Positions 26,567-35,387 of a stretch of 64,000 nt of DNA are shown in pieces; the stretch's first letter is position 1; each line of letters begins with the position of its first letter. Origin of the DNA: a virus; the IMG/VR virus record IMGVR_UViG_3300046171_000193, positions 62,001-126,000 of that record; one strand, given 5' to 3'. A program made the translations under genes and the position numbers. The notes under the pieces were generated by a model. That model was not told the origin of the DNA. It was given only the letters and a program-made list of their open reading frames with translations, and made no database searches.

Positions 26567-27409
26567 ATGCCAATTACTATTACATATCCAATTCCTGATG
26601 AGCCATATGTCAACTCTTGGGATGCAGGTAAAACAACAACTACAGTATATAATGGACCAAACGATGTTACATTGTATGCTAATCAAGACGGTTCAGTATT
26701 TGCAACTTCGTTCGATATGGATAGCGATGCAGCTCACGCTTTTAATAGCGATCCTGTAGCGGGAGATGGAGCTCCTACTTTAAATATTAGACTAGATGCT
26801 ACTTCAGGAAATAAACATGCGGCTGCGTGTTGGATATTAAGACATTTCCATTCACAAGATAGTGAGAATGCTGAGTGTATGAATATGCCTCATGACGAGA
26901 TAGAAGAAGATGCGACTCTTGCAGCAGATAATTCTGTAACATATAAAAGAGTGACAAATCCAAATCTTCATAAAGTATATGAGCTTTTTGTAAGCAAAGA
27001 CGTCGATTCTAATGGAGATAAATTTGATAATATTCTATTTAGACAGATAACAAGATCTGCAGAATCTCATAACGCTTTCTTAGCTAAACAGCGATTGCAT
27101 AATGTTAGGCATTATTATGAAACCTACGATCTTGGTCCAGCAGGTGAATCAGACGCAGCTTCCTATATAACAAGATTAAATACTTATATAGCCGGAGAAG
27201 AAGGTAAATGGCCATGGGCATATACAACTCATCCTTCAAGAACTGAAGTTCCTAAAGTTCCGCTAACTGTGGCTACAGCAATTACTACTGTAAAACAAAA
27301 TGAGCTTTTAGACAATTCAGGCGGTGAACTTAATCAATATCCTGGGAATTCACCTTATGAGTTACCTACACCAGCTAATTCACCAGAAGTTTTCAAAGAT
27401 TTTAATTAA
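26567..27409 (+). CDS. Conserved-type phage protein between the two Cys-rich adhesins
   Basis: A 280-residue acidic protein starting behind AGAGGGATAT. The N-terminal half is beta-rich (VTLYANQDGSVFATSF); the C-terminal half is helical (ESHNAFLAKQRLHNVRHYYE). It has only two cysteines, unlike its neighbours, and no recognised catalytic motif. It lies 11 bases before adhesin B behind a late promoter, so it is probably a structural or assembly partner of the adhesins. I do not recognise the family. Confidence 0.6.
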   Translation: MPITITYPIPDEPYVNSWDAGKTTTTVYNGPNDVTLYANQDGSVFATSFDMDSDAAHAFNSDPVAGDGAPTLNIRLDATSGNKHAAACWILRHFHSQDSENAECMNMPHDEIEEDATLAADNSVTYKRVTNPNLHKVYELFVSKDVDSNGDKFDNILFRQITRSAESHNAFLAKQRLHNVRHYYETYDLGPAGESDAASYITRLNTYIAGEEGKWPWAYTTHPSRTEVPKVPLTVATAITTVKQNELLDNSGGELNQYPGNSPYELPTPANSPEVFKDFN

Positions 27410-27420
27410 AGGAATAGAGT

Positions 27421-28617
27421 ATGGCAGACGTATTATATTACGCAGCATTAGATAAGTACTTGTATGCCGATACTCAGTTGGCCGCGGCGCAAGATCAGGC
27501 AACTAGAGCAGTAAATAGATTTAACACTGCTAATAACCAAGTCACCGCTTGCCAAACATGTTTAAACTGCTGCAAATGCTGTTATTGTTGCGAAGAATAC
27601 AATAAAGTAAACGCCTCTCAAGGATTAGAGGACTTAACTACTTTAAACACGTGTCTTCGAACTGACTCAATGATAGGTCGAACCCAGTATTGTAGAGCTT
27701 GGAATTGTATTCCAGATCCTTATGTAGAAGGAGCTAGTGGAATCACAACAATTTGGGTAGCAGATCAAACGGTGGCTAATCCAGGATGTTGTTGCTGTAG
27801 TGGATATTGGAGATGCGGTTTTTGTTGTCAATTTACTGTACCATCTGGCGTGTCAAAAGTTCAGTTTACAGGTTGGGGTCCAGGTAATAGTAGTGGAGGC
27901 ATATCCGGTTGCGGCGGTTCTCCATACGGTGGTACTGGTGCATTCTTCACAGTAAATCTACCAGTGACTGCTGGAGAACAATATACAGTTTGTGCTGGAT
28001 GTGCTTATTGCTGCTATGTAGGCCAAAACGACACCTATTACACAAACGGCGGTCCTACGTATATACAGGGCCCTGGCATGTGTAACGTTTGTGCTAACCC
28101 TGGCAGACACAGTTTTATGCAAATTGTTTCATTTCAAGGAGGCACGTCTTGCTGTTGTAGAGCTGCTGCACCTTGGTGTTGGGATTCAGGTGGATGCTGG
28201 TGTCAGTGTTCAACATACTATTGCTTTGATAACTCTTGTGCGTCATGCGGAATGGTTGGTAACGTTTCAAATAGAATGTATGCTTATGGATGTTCACCAA
28301 GATCGGTTATATATAAAGTTCCTGGACACTGGGGCGGTTGGTGCTATGATACAAACCACTACGGATATACCTTTGAGCCAGGAGTTCCATTCATGTGTAA
28401 CTCAAATTATAATGGAACATGTTGCGTAGGATGTTGTTTTGGTTGGTCAAGCGGAACATGTTATGGAAAATGTTGTGCTGCATGTTGTACCAACGGATCC
28501 GGCTGGAGACGCTGGCCAGGATTAGGTGGAACAATGACTCATACCATGGGTGGTAACGGTAACTGCGGAGACTCTGGAAGAATGGGAGCGGTAAGAATCA
28601 CTTATCAAACCCCTTAA
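27421..28617 (+). CDS. Cysteine-rich adhesin-like protein B
   Basis: A 398-residue paralogue of the protein at 25263, with the same plan: a helical N-terminus (~40 residues), then a Cys/Gly/Trp-rich beta domain opened by FTVPSGVSKVQFTGWGPG and ended by GLGGTMTHTMGGN plus CGDSGRMGAVRITY. About 48 cysteines are present (~12%), including clusters such as CCKCCYCC and GCCCC. The two paralogues share the terminal motifs but differ strongly in between, as expected for receptor-binding variants. Function as an adhesin is inferred from the glycine-rich C-terminus and location in the fibre region. Confidence 0.7.
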   Translation: MADVLYYAALDKYLYADTQLAAAQDQATRAVNRFNTANNQVTACQTCLNCCKCCYCCEEYNKVNASQGLEDLTTLNTCLRTDSMIGRTQYCRAWNCIPDPYVEGASGITTIWVADQTVANPGCCCCSGYWRCGFCCQFTVPSGVSKVQFTGWGPGNSSGGISGCGGSPYGGTGAFFTVNLPVTAGEQYTVCAGCAYCCYVGQNDTYYTNGGPTYIQGPGMCNVCANPGRHSFMQIVSFQGGTSCCCRAAAPWCWDSGGCWCQCSTYYCFDNSCASCGMVGNVSNRMYAYGCSPRSVIYKVPGHWGGWCYDTNHYGYTFEPGVPFMCNSNYNGTCCVGCCFGWSSGTCYGKCCAACCTNGSGWRRWPGLGGTMTHTMGGNGNCGDSGRMGAVRITYQTP

Positions 28618-28633
28618 TAAATAGGTGTACAAT

Positions 28634-28735
28634 ATGAAATTATTATGGTATAATATTAAAAATTACTTTAAAAGAAGAAGTAAATTGAAAAAAATGAAAG
28701 CGAAAGACCCATTTATTTATGAGTACTACAAATAA
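28634..28735 (+). CDS. Tiny basic peptide
   Basis: A 33-residue frame (MKLLWYNIKNYFKRR at the start, KAKDPFIYEYYK at the end), too short for most gene callers. An AGGTG lies eight bases upstream. It overlaps the SGNH hydrolase start by 17 bases. It is very basic with an aromatic C-terminus. Small proteins ending with a DPFIY-like motif occur in marine T4-like phages, as I recall. Function unknown and coding status uncertain. Confidence 0.4.
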   Translation: MKLLWYNIKNYFKRRSKLKKMKAKDPFIYEYYK

Positions 28736-29615
28736 CAATAATTTTTGGTTGTTCGGTGATAGTTTTACGGCCGGACAACCAGAAGATCCTCCTGCAGCTA
28801 GTTTAAGCTGGTTTAGGCAAGTTCACGCTAAAATTAATGAAACTACAAGAAAAGATATTGATCTTCATAACTTTTCGGCAACTGGCTCTTCTATAGAATA
28901 TACTTTCAAAAACATATTACAGGCAGTTCCTCATATGCAACCAGGGGATTTTGCTGTTTTTCAATTGACTCAATCCTCGCGAAGATGGTTTGTAAAAGAT
29001 CGTCCTGATTGGGGAAACATTCATATGCGTGAAGGATACAATCTTCATGATATAAAACCAATAGTGACAGCAATTGATATGTATAAAGAGCATCTACAAG
29101 ATGATCTTAATGATCAAGCTCTTTATCAAAGTTTTATTGGGTTTTGTAATTATATAGCGTCAATAAAACGCTTAAGATATGTTGTAATTCCTGGATTTCC
29201 TGAAGCTCATATTGAAGGAATCCCTGTAATGCCTCATGTAGAAGTTTCCGGAAATCTGACCAAAATATCTACTGAAGAATTTGGAAGTGATCAAGACGAG
29301 CATACCAATTTGTGGAAACAAATTATGATAGAGAAATGGCAAGGATGTGACCAAAGATTAAACCATTTAAGCCCAGAAAATCATGAACTAGTTGCATACA
29401 GAGTATACGAAACATTAATGACTGGAAAAAGGCTAGATTTAATTTCTGACTTTAAGAAAGATTGCGTAAACTTAGATAACTGGAAAGAAGTAAATAAGGG
29501 TAATATATATAGTCATGTATTATCGATAGACGAAGATGGAAATGTAAGAGATCCTGATGGAGATATCGTAAATACAATGCAAGCCTCTCATTGGTGGGAT
29601 GCAATGAAAAAATGA
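28719..29615 (+). CDS. SGNH/GDSL-type hydrolase-like protein
   Basis: A 298-residue protein. FWLFGDSFTAG near the N-terminus is block I of SGNH hydrolases, with Ser15 as nucleophile. The C-terminal NHLSPENHELVA resembles block V, with His216 as the catalytic His; the Asp usually three residues before is Arg here, though Asp211 is close. The family removes acyl or acetyl groups from sugars and lipids. It is first in a run of rightward sugar genes, so deacylation of host surface glycan is likely. No signal peptide, so it acts in the cytoplasm or on the particle. Confidence 0.68.
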   Translation: MSTTNNNNFWLFGDSFTAGQPEDPPAASLSWFRQVHAKINETTRKDIDLHNFSATGSSIEYTFKNILQAVPHMQPGDFAVFQLTQSSRRWFVKDRPDWGNIHMREGYNLHDIKPIVTAIDMYKEHLQDDLNDQALYQSFIGFCNYIASIKRLRYVVIPGFPEAHIEGIPVMPHVEVSGNLTKISTEEFGSDQDEHTNLWKQIMIEKWQGCDQRLNHLSPENHELVAYRVYETLMTGKRLDLISDFKKDCVNLDNWKEVNKGNIYSHVLSIDEDGNVRDPDGDIVNTMQASHWWDAMKK

Positions 29616-29646
29616 ATGAACAAGTAACTACTTTATGGAGTATACA

Positions 29647-30555
29647 ATGGATAAAGCCTTCTTCGTTAACGGCGGGGCCGGAAGAGTTCTATGTGCAATT
29701 CCTGCACTAGAAAAACATATCAAAGAAAATCCAGATGCTATTATTATAGCTGAAGCCTGGCCAGAACTTTATCTAATGAGTCCTACTCTTAGAGATAAAT
29801 CGTATGTTCCTACAACAAAAAATCTATTTGAAACTTTCTTAGCTAATCGAGAATGTATTAGCCCTGAGCCGTATAGGCTTAATGCATATTATACTCAAAA
29901 ATGTAGTATGTCTCAGGCCTTTGATATACTAATTAACGAACATGATGATATTCCAGAACCTATGGACTTAAATTTAGAGCTATCTAAAAGAGATCAGGTA
30001 TTCGGTTATAATTTTGTTGAAGATGCTAAAAACAATATGCGTAAGAAAAAGTCTATTGTTTTTCAGCCTTTTGGTTCAGGTGCTACACTTGAGGGAAGAT
30101 TTATAATTGATTCTACAGGAAGAAGCTTTGAGTTATCTGATGTTCTTTGGTTCATTGATAAACTTAAAGAAGAATATGCTATTATTATGATGAGCTCTTT
30201 TCCTATTCCAACTGATAAAGATCTAGGAATTATGATGCCTAAAGATTTGGGGCTTATTCAATGGGCAGCAATTGTAAATGCTACTGATGGATTTTTTGGT
30301 TGTGATTCTGTAGGACAACACTTTGCAAATGCTTTAAATAAGCCAGCAACCGTTGTAATTGGAGGAACTAATCCAGAAAGTATTAGTTATCCTAATAATA
30401 AAGATTTTAATATATTTGATCTTGGTGAAGGAAAAAGAAAATTCTCTCCTATGAGAGTATCTTTTGATCCATCATATGATTTAAACAATGAAGGTTTAAT
30501 GATAATGGATGATAAGAAAAAAAATGAAATACTTAATGTAGTGAAGGAATATTAA
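29647..30555 (+). CDS. GT9-like heptosyltransferase
   Basis: About 302 residues from ATG 29647, which has a TGGAG site (an ATG at 29635 adds four). The C-terminal domain has the GT-B / family 9 pattern: FQPFGSGATLEGR near residue 140, then GFFGCDSVGQHFANAL and a Pro-linked TVVIGGTNPESIS, matching the nucleotide-binding end of ADP-heptose:LPS heptosyltransferases. The neighbouring island makes ADP-heptose, which fits the predicted donor. The acceptor is unknown: either host LPS core or a phage glycan. The N-terminal acceptor domain is shorter than in bacterial WaaC/WaaF. Confidence 0.65.
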   Translation: MDKAFFVNGGAGRVLCAIPALEKHIKENPDAIIIAEAWPELYLMSPTLRDKSYVPTTKNLFETFLANRECISPEPYRLNAYYTQKCSMSQAFDILINEHDDIPEPMDLNLELSKRDQVFGYNFVEDAKNNMRKKKSIVFQPFGSGATLEGRFIIDSTGRSFELSDVLWFIDKLKEEYAIIMMSSFPIPTDKDLGIMMPKDLGLIQWAAIVNATDGFFGCDSVGQHFANALNKPATVVIGGTNPESISYPNNKDFNIFDLGEGKRKFSPMRVSFDPSYDLNNEGLMIMDDKKKNEILNVVKEY

Positions 30556-30556
30556 G

Positions 30557-32389
30557 ATGAGTACAGGATATATTTTATCTGTTACAAGAGGACATAATGG
30601 AGGAGCTTGTCTTTTAAAAGATGGAGAAATTGTTTTTCACATAGAAGAAGAAAGGTTAACCCGTCACAAATATGATGGTGGTCCTTATGCATCTTTAATT
30701 AAAACCTTAGAATATACAAATAAGATTGATTATCTTGTTATTGCTCATACTCAGCCATTAGATCAATCTGCTTCAGTAGACTTTTCTGGTGATGACGTCT
30801 ATACAGGATTAGCAAGAAAATTAGGATTAATTGAACGACGGAGAGATACTCGCAATCACCCACAAGTGCTAGACTATTCTCACATACACCACAAGCTTCA
30901 TGCCGCTGCTGCTTTTTATAGATCGGGATGGACTGATGCAGTTGCCGTAATCGTAGATGGGGCAGGTACATTTGCAAATATGGAATTTCAAAGCGGTATG
31001 GGTCCTAGAGCAGAAATAACATATGAAATTGAAAGCATTATTGATTGTGGATATCCACATAAGTTTGCAAACTTATATAAGCATCATGGCCATGCTGCTG
31101 ATATTCCTCCAATGCTGACTCGTAATTTTCAATCTCAAGATGAGCTAGGAACTGACTCTTTTGATATGTTAGTATCTGATCGTGCAGGTATTACAAAAAC
31201 ATATGAGAGTGTTACGGAATATTGTGGATTTTCGGCGATTGAGGCTGGTAAAACTATGGGCTTAGCTCCGTATGGTAAGCCTAATCCAGATCTTCCTCCT
31301 ATGTTTGAACCTGCATATATCGACGGAGAGAATTTTTTCTTAGCAAATCGTGGTAAATTTATACCAACATATCCTAATTCTGCTATTTATGTTGGTGGAA
31401 CTAATAGGGTATCAGGTCATAATTTGCATAGACAACAAGGGCAGGATCTTACTACTTTAGAAAATAGAAGAGATGTTGCGTATCAAGTTCAGCATGAAAC
31501 ACAGGCTCAAGTGCTTAGATTAATTAAAAAAGCAGTTGATATGTCTGGAAAAACTCAAGTTGTTTTATCTGGAGGATACGGATTAAACTGTGTAGCTAAT
31601 TATGAATATTTAAAAGATTTACAAGAAAAAGGCATTGAATTATATGTTGAACCTATTTCTAGTGATGCTGGTACGTGTATTGGAGGAGCTCTTCTTTGTT
31701 ATCATTTAAATACTGCTATTACTGGAGAAGGTCGATATAAATTAACTAGAAGTTGCTATTTAGGTCCAGAACAAAAATATAACTTAGATGATGTTAAATC
31801 TCTTGTTCCTCAAGATTCAGAGATAAAAGAAAATGTTAAATATTCTGATGTAGTTGATATTATTAAAGATAATACTATTGTGACTATTTTTCAAGGAAGA
31901 TCTGAATCTGGTCCAAGGGCATTAGGTAATAGAAGTATATTATATAATCCTGCAGATCCTAATGGCAAAGATCATGTAAATCAAGTAAAACGAAGAGAAT
32001 ATTTTAGACCGTTTGCCGGTACAATTCTTGAAGAAGACGTTCATGATTGGTTTGATTTGCGAGGCATGGAATCTAGTCCACATATGATGTATGCCGTAGA
32101 TTGTAAAGAAGGTGTGGGAGAAAAAATTCCTTCAATTATCCACGTCGACGGAACTTGTAGAATTCAAACTGTAAACGAAGAACAAAATCCTCACTATTAT
32201 AATTTGATAAAAGAGTTTAAAAAACAAACTGGAATTCCAGTAATTTTTAATACATCGTTTAATTTAGGTGGAGAACCTCTTGTGGAAACATTAGAAGATG
32301 CAGTTAATACTCTGGTAAATTCAGCGATTGAACACTTATATTTACCAGAGTTAAATGTTCTAGTTACTATTGCCAATTCAGAGGATTAG
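30557..32389 (+). CDS. O-carbamoyltransferase (NodU/CmcH family)
   Basis: A 610-residue full-length carbamoyltransferase. The N-terminal Kae1-like domain shows GHNGGACLLKDGE, the His-rich HHKLHAAAAF near residue 112 and VDGAGTF. The C-terminal domain shows SGPRALGNRSIL, REYFRPFAG and FNTSFNLGGEPLVETL. These enzymes use carbamoyl phosphate and ATP to O-carbamoylate sugars. It follows the GT9 gene by one base and ends tail-to-tail with hldD, overlapping by 23 bases. Carbamoylation of a heptose, as known for Pseudomonas LPS core, is the suggested role. Confidence 0.88.
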   Translation: MSTGYILSVTRGHNGGACLLKDGEIVFHIEEERLTRHKYDGGPYASLIKTLEYTNKIDYLVIAHTQPLDQSASVDFSGDDVYTGLARKLGLIERRRDTRNHPQVLDYSHIHHKLHAAAAFYRSGWTDAVAVIVDGAGTFANMEFQSGMGPRAEITYEIESIIDCGYPHKFANLYKHHGHAADIPPMLTRNFQSQDELGTDSFDMLVSDRAGITKTYESVTEYCGFSAIEAGKTMGLAPYGKPNPDLPPMFEPAYIDGENFFLANRGKFIPTYPNSAIYVGGTNRVSGHNLHRQQGQDLTTLENRRDVAYQVQHETQAQVLRLIKKAVDMSGKTQVVLSGGYGLNCVANYEYLKDLQEKGIELYVEPISSDAGTCIGGALLCYHLNTAITGEGRYKLTRSCYLGPEQKYNLDDVKSLVPQDSEIKENVKYSDVVDIIKDNTIVTIFQGRSESGPRALGNRSILYNPADPNGKDHVNQVKRREYFRPFAGTILEEDVHDWFDLRGMESSPHMMYAVDCKEGVGEKIPSIIHVDGTCRIQTVNEEQNPHYYNLIKEFKKQTGIPVIFNTSFNLGGEPLVETLEDAVNTLVNSAIEHLYLPELNVLVTIANSED

Positions 32390-33314
32390 GATCATCCATA
32401 TCTAAGTCAGATAAAAATTGAATGATTTCTGTCCAATCAAAATCACCACCTAAGGCTGCCTCTAACATTTTAGGGTTGGCCTTAGTGTAGTATTGATAAT
32501 GCGCTTTAAGATTTTCTGGCATTTCTTTTTTATATACACTAAACCCCTTATATTTTGTCATGATATTAGCTAAATGTTCAAAGCTATAGCATATTCCTGT
32601 TCCTACATTATAAATTCCAGAATATGGAAGATCTAACATTCTCCTATGTATTTCACATATATCTTTTACGTGAACAAAATCCCTAAACATTGATTTGCTA
32701 TCTTCAAATATTTCCGCTTTATTATCTCTTATCCATTTACTAACGACACTAGCTTGTTCACCCTTATGTTCTTCATGCGGGCCATACACATTAAAATATC
32801 TAAAGCCTTTAATATGGATAGGTATATTAACCCTTAACGTATCTTTTACTAATCTATCAAACATGTATTTAGACCAGGCGTATGCATTCTGAGGGTCTGG
32901 TAAACCTTCTTCATGCGTACCATCATGATCCATTGGATCAAGTATAGGGTTTCCGCCAGTTTCATAAAGTTCGTCTTGCCTTGATTTAATTTCATCTAAA
33001 GTAAAACCATTCTTTTTTCCATATACCGAAGCTGAAGATGCATATTGAAAATCTACTTTATGTTCTAGACATTGCATCAGAAGTTTATAACTAAAATTAT
33101 AATTGTGATCTAATATTAGATCGACATCAGTTTCCGTTGTACTCGAGATAGCTCCTAGATGTATAACTTCATCTATTGAATCCATAATTGTTGCATCAGG
33201 AATTGCATATGGAGTATTCCATTCTATAGTTTCTATATTATTATTATTAAAGTACTCTACTAGATTTTTTCCAATAAATCCTTCTGTACCAGTTATTAAC
33301 ACTCTTTTTTTCAT
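32367..33314 (-). CDS. hldD: ADP-L-glycero-D-manno-heptose 6-epimerase
   Basis: A 315-residue short-chain dehydrogenase-type epimerase that converts ADP-D-glycero- to ADP-L-glycero-D-manno-heptose. It has an N-terminal NAD(P) loop (ITGTEGFIGKN, Gly9/12/15), YASSASVYG, the catalytic Tyr145-x3-Lys149 (YAWSK) and the HldD-specific stretch FRYFNVYGPHEEHKGEQ near residue 171. The length equals bacterial HldD (~310). Its start overlaps the stop of the heptose kinase gene by four bases (ATGA), so the pair is translationally coupled on the minus strand. Confidence 0.9.
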   Translation of the reverse strand: MKKRVLITGTEGFIGKNLVEYFNNNNIETIEWNTPYAIPDATIMDSIDEVIHLGAISSTTETDVDLILDHNYNFSYKLLMQCLEHKVDFQYASSASVYGKKNGFTLDEIKSRQDELYETGGNPILDPMDHDGTHEEGLPDPQNAYAWSKYMFDRLVKDTLRVNIPIHIKGFRYFNVYGPHEEHKGEQASVVSKWIRDNKAEIFEDSKSMFRDFVHVKDICEIHRRMLDLPYSGIYNVGTGICYSFEHLANIMTKYKGFSVYKKEMPENLKAHYQYYTKANPKMLEAALGGDFDWTEIIQFLSDLDMDDPNPLNWQ

Positions 33315-34180
33315 TGTAATACCTTTATTGATTCTATCCAGTCTTCGCCTGTAATAGTATAAGTTCCGTTATGTGATACTGCTATACCAGCTAATTTATT
33401 TGCGGTTCTTGTTGAGGCTGATATAGACATGCCAGCCTCTGTACCTAAAGCTAATCCTGCCATAAATGTATCTCCTGCACCAGTCACATCAAATACTTCT
33501 TCAACTTCTGATTCATAGTGCTCTATAGTATCTCCGACCAATAACACTCCGTCTTCTCCTAATGTAACAACTAAATGTTCTAATTCTAAATGATCTCTTG
33601 TTAGTTGCGCTTTAGCCATTAACTCCTTTGGTGTCTTACAGACTCCTACATAATCTTCAAATTCTTTTTGGTTTGGCTTTAAAAGATATGCGCCTTTATA
33701 ATTATCTAATGATAACTTAGGATCTACTAACACTTTAGCTTTAGCATTTTTTATAAATTCTAAAGGATTTTTTATAGTTCCTTTATTATAATCTGATAAT
33801 ACAATAAGTCCACTTTCTGCATTCCATAGTTTTAGTATTTTATCTTCTAATTCAGAATTTTGTATATACTCTTCATCATCTATCCGAGACATATATCGAT
33901 TATTTGACATAATTCTAGTTTTTAGAGGTATTTTATTTGTATCAAAAAATGCATGGTAAGGATTAATTGGAAACATGTCTAAATTAGAATTATCTTTATA
34001 ACAAGCTAATCTAGCGGTAGAATAGACTTGTACAATATTATTGTATACATTGCCACAACCTCCCCATCGCTTTTCGCGTGAGGTTAAATCTACAATGGGG
34101 ACTGGTGCTTCTGGAGAAATGCGAGTTGTAGTACCATAGATATACTCATCTATAATCATATCACCTGTTACATATATCAT
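33311..34180 (-). CDS. hldE1: D-glycero-beta-D-manno-heptose-7-phosphate kinase (HldE1-type)
   Basis: A 289-residue PfkB-family kinase like the N-terminal half of HldE, which makes heptose-1,7-bisphosphate. The start MIYVTGDMIIDEYIYG matches the family opening (V-x-GDxMLDxYxYG). The middle has VLSDYNKGTI, and DVTGAGDTFMAGLA carries the catalytic base Asp237. The adenylyltransferase half is a separate gene at 37199-37597. It is divergent from the heme oxygenase gene with only a 33-base gap. No clear Shine-Dalgarno precedes the ATG. Confidence 0.88.
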   Translation of the reverse strand: MIYVTGDMIIDEYIYGTTTRISPEAPVPIVDLTSREKRWGGCGNVYNNIVQVYSTARLACYKDNSNLDMFPINPYHAFFDTNKIPLKTRIMSNNRYMSRIDDEEYIQNSELEDKILKLWNAESGLIVLSDYNKGTIKNPLEFIKNAKAKVLVDPKLSLDNYKGAYLLKPNQKEFEDYVGVCKTPKELMAKAQLTRDHLELEHLVVTLGEDGVLLVGDTIEHYESEVEEVFDVTGAGDTFMAGLALGTEAGMSISASTRTANKLAGIAVSHNGTYTITGEDWIESIKVLQ

Positions 34181-34187
34181 ATAAATA
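34180..34187 (+). promoter_or_regulatory. Late promoter for the heme oxygenase-bilin reductase pair
   Basis: Exact TATAAATA, 26 bases before the heme oxygenase ATG at 34214. It overlaps the first codon of the divergent heptose kinase gene by one base. This places the pigment genes in the late regulon although the flanking sugar genes run the other way. Confidence 0.8.
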
Positions 34188-34213
34188 TCTATTTCATAAT
34201 TAAGGGTTACATT

Positions 34214-34747
34214 ATGGCGTTACGAGACTTAGTTAAAGACGTACACGGCAGAGCCGAAAATAGTCCTTTTGCAAAATTACTAATGTCAGGAGAAATACCT
34301 GAACAGCAGTATGCAAACTATTTATATCAGCAAAAGATCATGTATAGGGGACTTGAAAATCATGCTGATGATTTAGGTATATTAAAAGATATTCCTCATA
34401 TAAAAAGACATGAAAAAATATCTAATGATTTAGATAGTATAAAGTGCATTAAAGATTTTAGAATATACGATGTTACTCAAGAATACGTTGATTATGTAAA
34501 AACTATAGATGAACAACAATGTTGGGCACATATCTATGTTAGACACTTTGGTGACATGTACGGCGGAAACATGATCTCAAAAAGAATTCCATATGGCTTA
34601 CATAGTATGTATCAATTCGATGATAAAAAAGAATTAATCGAATATGTTAGAAACAAACTAAGTGAAGACATGGCCGATGAAGCCAAGAAAGTATTTAAAT
34701 ATGCCACTACATTATTTAGAGAATTAGAGCAAGAATATGATCTTTGA
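34214..34747 (+). CDS. ho1: Heme oxygenase
   Basis: A 177-residue HO-1-type heme oxygenase that opens heme to biliverdin IX-alpha, CO and iron using ferredoxin-type electrons. The proximal heme ligand is His11 in KDVHGRAENSPF, a close match to the classical HO-1 K-x-V-H-x-x-A-E-N. The distal helix shows YVRHFGDMYGGNM (Gly113-Asp114...Gly117-Gly118), matching GDLSGGQ of known enzymes. The length is slightly shorter than cyanobacterial HO1 (~240). Its stop overlaps the bilin reductase start by 11 bases, so the two products are made together. It has its own late promoter. Confidence 0.92.
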   Translation: MALRDLVKDVHGRAENSPFAKLLMSGEIPEQQYANYLYQQKIMYRGLENHADDLGILKDIPHIKRHEKISNDLDSIKCIKDFRIYDVTQEYVDYVKTIDEQQCWAHIYVRHFGDMYGGNMISKRIPYGLHSMYQFDDKKELIEYVRNKLSEDMADEAKKVFKYATTLFRELEQEYDL

Positions 34748-35387
34748 AAAACTTATAGAAACTAGTGAAAAAATGAGAGAGCTTTTAGAATCTCTTTCTA
34801 CTACTAAACATATACACGATTTTCCGTGGCCTGCAACTACATATTATTCTCCTGACATTTGGCGCAGAGCAGACTTAGACATTATTGATGCGCGAGAAGA
34901 TCGAAAACTATGGATGATGCATTTGTGCGTCTATCCACATGTTAACGATCCTGCACCGATTTACGGTTTTGATATTATTGCTGGACCAAAGAAAGTAACC
35001 GGAGCCTTTCACGACTTTAGTCCTATTGATCCTGATAGTCATATATTATCACAGTTTAAAGAGAATGTACACAGTTTTATTCCATCAAAGAAAAGAGAAT
35101 TGCCTGATTGGGCAAAGGCTATATTCAGCGGTTCCATGGTTTCAGCTGGTAACGTTAGAGACCCTGACGAATTACAGGAGTTATTGGATCTTGCTGTCAA
35201 TAACTTAGAATACTTTGTAAATAATATAGGACTGAGTACTAAAACAAATTATACTCATAAACATAATTGGTATGCAATCAATCAGAAGAAAAATCCACAT
35301 ACACCAAGAGTAATGGAAAATATGGGTGTGGCTCCTGATGTAGTTAGGAAATATATAGACGAATGTTTATTTCCTGAGATTACTTAA
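34737..35387 (+). CDS. pcyX: Ferredoxin-dependent bilin reductase, PcyX/PcyA-like
   Basis: A 216-residue FDBR that reduces biliverdin with ferredoxin electrons. It aligns by eye with PcyA: His62 in MMHLCVYP and Asp79 in PIYGFDII keep the exact 17-residue spacing of PcyA His88 and Asp105, followed by HDFSPIDPD and RELPDWA. The PcyA residue Glu76, twelve before the His, is not Glu here (Ile, with Asp adjacent), arguing against a normal PCB-forming PcyA. PcyX, known from uncultured non-cyanobacterial marine phages and paired with a heme oxygenase, makes phycoerythrobilin; the gene order and sequence fit it. PebS is the alternative. It ends tail-to-tail with the GmhB-like gene, overlapping by eight bases. 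Confidence 0.85.
   Translation: MIFEKLIETSEKMRELLESLSTTKHIHDFPWPATTYYSPDIWRRADLDIIDAREDRKLWMMHLCVYPHVNDPAPIYGFDIIAGPKKVTGAFHDFSPIDPDSHILSQFKENVHSFIPSKKRELPDWAKAIFSGSMVSAGNVRDPDELQELLDLAVNNLEYFVNNIGLSTKTNYTHKHNWYAINQKKNPHTPRVMENMGVAPDVVRKYIDECLFPEIT

Noticed and set aside
28615-28623. TAATAAATA resembling a late promoter before the 33-residue peptide
   Set aside because: One mismatch to TATAAATA at the position kept in all eleven exact copies, so not counted.
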